Of a stretch of 9,912 nt of DNA, positions 6,575 through 9,912 are shown piece after piece. The position numbers and the translations under genes are program-made. The stretch is taken from positions 1-9,912 of the forward strand of contig JAJYYW010000028.1 in the NCBI GenBank assembly GCA_021800575.1. Direction: 5' to 3'. This DNA is from a bacterium (lineage in GTDB: Bacteria; JAMCPX01). Every line of letters begins with the position of its first letter. The stretch's first letter is position 1. The notes under the pieces were generated by a model. It was given only the letters and a program-made list of their open reading frames with translations. It had not been told where the DNA came from and searched no databases.

Positions 6575-7726
6575 ATGGAATTAAACGACATCCTTAAGGT
6601 TGCAACCAAGGCAAGCACATCGGATATACACTTAAAAGCCGGGCTGCCGCCCATTTTCAGGATCAACGGGACGCTCGTCCCGTACAAGGAAGCCCCGCGG
6701 CTTACCCCCGAGGACCTTGGCAGGATGACCTTTGGTATCATGACCCCCATTCAACGGGAAAAATTCAAAACGAGCTACGAACTTGATATGGCGTACGGCG
6801 TTCCCGGTCTCGGCAGGTTCAGGGTCAACATATTCCAGCAGCGGGGGACCATCGGTGCCGTGTTCAGGGTTATTCCGTTCGGTGTCCCTTCCTTCGATCA
6901 GCTCAACCTGCCCAAGGTTATCGAGAAAATCGCCATGGAACAGCGGGGCCTTGTGCTGGTCACCGGCACGACGGGCAGCGGAAAGTCCACGACCCTCGCC
7001 TCGGTAATTGATCATATCAATGCCAACAGGACTTCCCACATCATGACCATCGAGGACCCCATTGAATACCTGCTGCGGGACAAGAAGAGCATCGTCAACC
7101 AGCGGGAACTGGGCGTCGATACACAGAGTTTTGCAACGGCCCTGCGGAGCGCCCTGCGGGAAGACCCGGATGTCATCCTCGTCGGTGAAATGCGTGACTT
7201 CGAAACCATCGAAACGGCCATCACCGCAGCGGAAACAGGACACCTCGTGTTCAGCACCCTGCACACCCTCGATGCCAAGGAATCCATCAACCGGATCGTG
7301 TCCATTTTTCCTCCCTACCAGCAGAAGGCCGTCCGCCTGCAGCTCTCGTCCATTCTGAAAGCGGTCATCTCCCAGCGGCTCGTGCCCAAGTCGGACAACA
7401 AGGGCCGGGTGCCGGCGATCGAGGTCATGATAGCAACCGCCCGGATAAAAGAGCTGATCGCCGACGAAGATCGGATCTCGGAGGTCCCGGACACCATCGC
7501 CAAGGGCTTCACGACCTACGGCATGCAGACGTTCGATCAATCCCTGCTCCAGTTGTTCAGGCAGAACCTCATCACGTATGAAGAGGCACTCCGGCAGTCC
7601 ACAAACCCGGACGATTTTGCCCTGCGCGTCAAGGGTATCACGTCGAGCTCGGACATGACGTGGGACGATTTCGACAAAAAATCAGCCTCCGGCAAGGACG
7701 ACGACTTCAAGATAGAAAAGTTTTGA
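6575..7726 (+). CDS. pilT: Type IV pilus retraction ATPase (PilT family)
   Basis: A cytoplasmic hexameric secretion-superfamily ATPase that powers pilus retraction, twitching motility and DNA uptake in the family's known members. The product has 383 residues. Walker A is GTTGSGKST (131-139), the Asp box is MTIEDPIEY (about 157-165), Walker B is VILVGEMRD (about 200-208), and the His box is ETGHLVFSTLHT (220-231). The N-terminal PAS-like domain (about 1-100) includes the typical TSDIHLKAG. The canonical PilT AIRNLIRE motif is replaced by TARIKELIADE (about 288-298), and the C-terminus is extended and acidic (about 345-383). This suggests a paralogue rather than the main PilT. It starts directly at the recA stop, with AGGAG (6561-6565) inside the recA end, and stops 3 bases before alaS. 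No other pilus gene is in the window. Confidence 0.93.
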   Translation: MELNDILKVATKASTSDIHLKAGLPPIFRINGTLVPYKEAPRLTPEDLGRMTFGIMTPIQREKFKTSYELDMAYGVPGLGRFRVNIFQQRGTIGAVFRVIPFGVPSFDQLNLPKVIEKIAMEQRGLVLVTGTTGSGKSTTLASVIDHINANRTSHIMTIEDPIEYLLRDKKSIVNQRELGVDTQSFATALRSALREDPDVILVGEMRDFETIETAITAAETGHLVFSTLHTLDAKESINRIVSIFPPYQQKAVRLQLSSILKAVISQRLVPKSDNKGRVPAIEVMIATARIKELIADEDRISEVPDTIAKGFTTYGMQTFDQSLLQLFRQNLITYEEALRQSTNPDDFALRVKGITSSSDMTWDDFDKKSASGKDDDFKIEKF

Positions 7727-7729
7727 TCC

Positions 7730-9912
7730 GTGAACACGAAAGAGATCAGAGACACCTTCCTGGAATATTTCGTTTCGAACGGGCACCGGCGTGTGCCGAG
7801 TTCTTCGCTCATTCCGCAGAACGATCCGACCCTGCTTTTTACCAACGCGGGCATGGTCCAGTTCAAGAAGATCTTCACAGGCGAGGAAACGGCGGACTAC
7901 CCGCGGGCGTGTACCTCGCAGAAGTGCGTTCGCGCCGGCGGGAAGCACAACGACCTTGAGAACGTCGGCTACACCGCCCGCCACCACACCTTTTTCGAGA
8001 TGCTCGGGAATTTCTCGTTCGGCGATTATTTCAAGAAGGAGGCAATCCGGTTTGCTTGGGAACTCCTGACCGAACGGTACCGGCTGCCGGCAGAACGGCT
8101 GTGGATTACCGTTTTTAATGACGATGACGAGGCGTACGGCATTTGGCAAAACGACATCAGGATCCCGTCGTCGCATATCGTGCGCATGGGCGAGAAGGAC
8201 AACTTCTGGTCCATGGGTGACACCGGTCCCTGCGGCCCGTGCTCGGAAATCATCTTCGACCAGGGCGAGGCGGTGCCCTGTGATAATCCGGACGACGGCA
8301 TCGGGTCGGACTGCGACCGCTACCTCGAAATCTGGAACCTCGTCTTTATGCAGTACAACAAGCAGCAGGACGGTTCCATGCTCCGGCTCCCGCGGCCGAG
8401 CATCGACACCGGCATGGGGCTCGAGCGGATCAGCGCCGTACTCTCCGGTGTAACCAGCAACTATGCCATCGATATCTTCACGAGCATCATCACGGCCCTG
8501 TCCGATATCCTCCATACCACCCCGGACCGGGACAAGCTTGCCGGAACGGCATTGCGGGTCATTGCCGATCACCTCAGGGCAGCGGTGTTCCTCATCAGCG
8601 ACGGCGTGTTCCCCTCCAACGAACAGCGCGGATACGTTTTGCGCAGGATCCTCCGGCGGGCCCTGCGGTATGCGTTCATTATCGGCATGCGGGAACCGCT
8701 CCTGTACACGGCCGTACCTTCGGTCATACAGCAGTACCGGGACACGTACCCCGAGCTGGCGGACCATGCCGGCATCATCGGGTCCACGCTGAAGGACGAG
8801 GAGACAAAATTCCTCATGACCCTCGAACGCGGCCTCTCGTTCATCGACGAGTACCTGCACAAGCTGGCGGCATCAGGTTCGAAAGCTATTGACGGCGGGT
8901 TCGCCTTCCGGCTCTACGATACCTTCGGGTTTCCAATCGACATCCTCGCGGACATCGCCAGGGAAAACGGTGTCGGTATCGACTATCCGGCATTCAACCT
9001 TCTCATGGAGGAACAGAAACAGAAGGCCCGTGAGGCCAGCAAGTTCGGCAAGGGGACCGGCGCCAAAGATACCTCGCTGTACACCGGGATGCTCCAGTCC
9101 GGAGGACCGACGGAGTTCGCCGGGTACCGAAGGTTGTCGTTAAAAACACCGGTCCACTTCATCATTAAAAATGACCAGCCCGCGGATGAACTCAAGGCGG
9201 GCGAGGAAGGTATGCTTCTGTTCAGGGAAACGCCGTTTTATGCAGAATCCGGGGGGCAGGCCGGTGACACCGGCACCATAGCGGCGGGTGCAAATAAATT
9301 TCTGGTGACCGACACCATCAAGCCGGTCGAAGGCCTCATCGCCCATCTGGGGAAGGTGGAACACGGCCGTTTCGTACGGGGTCAGAACGCCGAGTTGTCG
9401 GTCAACCGGGAGGCCCGGCAGGCAACGGCACTGAACCACACGGCAACACATCTGCTCCAGGCGGCCTTACGGAAGTGGATCGGGTCGCACATCGCGCAGG
9501 CAGGCTCTTCGGTGAACCCGCTGCGCCTGCGGTTCGACTTCACCCACAACCGTGCACTTTCTGCGGACGAATTGATCAAGGTCGAGGCAACCGTGAACCA
9601 GTGGGTGCGGGAAAACCACGACGTGAGCATCACCTTTTCTTCCCTGAACGATGCGGTGCAGGAGGGCGCCACTGCACTGTTCGATGAAAAGTACAAAGAC
9701 ATCGTCCGGGTCATTACCATCGATAAGATCAGCAAGGAACTATGCGGCGGCACCCATAGCAGGCGCACCGGCGATATCGGCCTGTTCGTCATAACAAGGG
9801 AGACGTCGGTATCCTCCGGTGTCAGGCGGATCGAGGCGCTGACAGGCGACGGAGCCTACCGGTTCGTGCGGGACAAACTGTCGCTCGTGAAAGAGATCGC
9901 TGCAGAACTGGG
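7730..9912 (+). CDS. alaS: Alanyl-tRNA synthetase, N-terminal 727 residues (runs off the right edge)
   Basis: Charges tRNA-Ala with alanine and edits mischarged Ser/Gly. The GTG start gives VNTKEIRDTFLEYF, matching the family N-terminus (ExIRxxFLxFF); no ATG lies upstream in frame, and a start at the first in-frame ATG (7853) would cut into the catalytic core. The class II aminoacylation domain spans about 1-250 (RVPSSSLIPQNDPTLLFTNAGM, TSQKCVRAGGKHNDLENVG, the CGPCSE region) and the tRNA-recognition domain follows (DTGMGLERI onward). In the editing domain, His570 and His574 (HTATH), Cys672 and His676 (CGGTH) correspond to the known zinc ligands at 564/568/666/670 of the E. coli enzyme. No frame break is seen up to the edge. 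It starts 3 bases after pilT without a clear ribosome binding site, so translation probably depends on coupling. The C-terminal oligomerisation domain lies outside the window. Confidence 0.97.
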   Translation, partial: MNTKEIRDTFLEYFVSNGHRRVPSSSLIPQNDPTLLFTNAGMVQFKKIFTGEETADYPRACTSQKCVRAGGKHNDLENVGYTARHHTFFEMLGNFSFGDYFKKEAIRFAWELLTERYRLPAERLWITVFNDDDEAYGIWQNDIRIPSSHIVRMGEKDNFWSMGDTGPCGPCSEIIFDQGEAVPCDNPDDGIGSDCDRYLEIWNLVFMQYNKQQDGSMLRLPRPSIDTGMGLERISAVLSGVTSNYAIDIFTSIITALSDILHTTPDRDKLAGTALRVIADHLRAAVFLISDGVFPSNEQRGYVLRRILRRALRYAFIIGMREPLLYTAVPSVIQQYRDTYPELADHAGIIGSTLKDEETKFLMTLERGLSFIDEYLHKLAASGSKAIDGGFAFRLYDTFGFPIDILADIARENGVGIDYPAFNLLMEEQKQKAREASKFGKGTGAKDTSLYTGMLQSGGPTEFAGYRRLSLKTPVHFIIKNDQPADELKAGEEGMLLFRETPFYAESGGQAGDTGTIAAGANKFLVTDTIKPVEGLIAHLGKVEHGRFVRGQNAELSVNREARQATALNHTATHLLQAALRKWIGSHIAQAGSSVNPLRLRFDFTHNRALSADELIKVEATVNQWVRENHDVSITFSSLNDAVQEGATALFDEKYKDIVRVITIDKISKELCGGTHSRRTGDIGLFVITRETSVSSGVRRIEALTGDGAYRFVRDKLSLVKEIAAEL

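Noticed and set aside
6632..7540. 302-codon open frame on the minus strand opposite pilT
   Set aside because: It is a shadow of the conserved ATPase frame, without start signals or motifs.
7682..8860. Long open frame on the minus strand opposite pilT/alaS (392 codons)
   Set aside because: It lies opposite the conserved AlaS catalytic domain and shows no family features; it is produced by codon bias.
1..9912. CRISPR arrays, insertion sequences, tRNA or rRNA genes
   Set aside because: No regularly spaced repeats, transposase-like frames, terminal inverted repeats or tRNA/rRNA signatures were seen. Nearly all of the window is explained by conserved genes.

Overview
The window looks like chromosomal DNA of an anaerobic bacterium with dissimilatory sulfur metabolism. 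It carries the sat-aprB pair of sulfate-activation genes beside a large multiheme cytochrome lipoprotein, followed by a housekeeping operon with recA, a type IV pilus ATPase gene and alaS. This mix suits the sulfate-reducing lineages (Desulfobacterota or Nitrospirota). I cannot choose between them without alignments, and that placement is inference.

Left half, minus strand (read from about 4400 down to 1): a divergent promoter region at 4326-4473 feeds a nine-heme c-type cytochrome with a lipoprotein signal and Ig-like N-terminal domains (4325-1737). It ends in a strong intrinsic terminator (1677-1644), preceded by a second hairpin. A new, well-formed promoter (1582-1555) then drives sat (1521-289), encoding ATP sulfurylase. 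Thirty bases later comes aprB (258 to beyond the window edge), the iron-sulfur subunit of APS reductase. Sat makes APS from sulfate and ATP, and AprAB reduces APS to sulfite.

The clearest anomaly is in sat. Codon 66 is an in-frame TGA where relatives carry Trp. The reading frame before and after it is intact and conserved, and TGA is used as an ordinary stop by neighbouring genes. The cause is a nonsense mutation, a sequencing error or local recoding, and the sequence alone cannot say which.

Right half, plus strand (4474 to the right edge): pgpA, thpR, recA, pilT and alaS are packed with gaps of 0-3 bases or a 4-base overlap, so they read as one operon. They cover phospholipid synthesis, RNA end processing, recombination, pilus retraction and alanyl-tRNA charging. 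pgpA has a promoter so close to its ATG that the transcript may be leaderless. Just upstream of recA, inside the end of thpR, is a promoter-like element overlapped by three regularly spaced AACC/GGTT half-sites, which could give recA its own regulation.

No mobile element, CRISPR array, tRNA or rRNA was seen. I found no convincing unknown multi-gene system. The points worth a second look are the sat UGA, the recA half-sites, the cytochrome architecture and the pilT placement.
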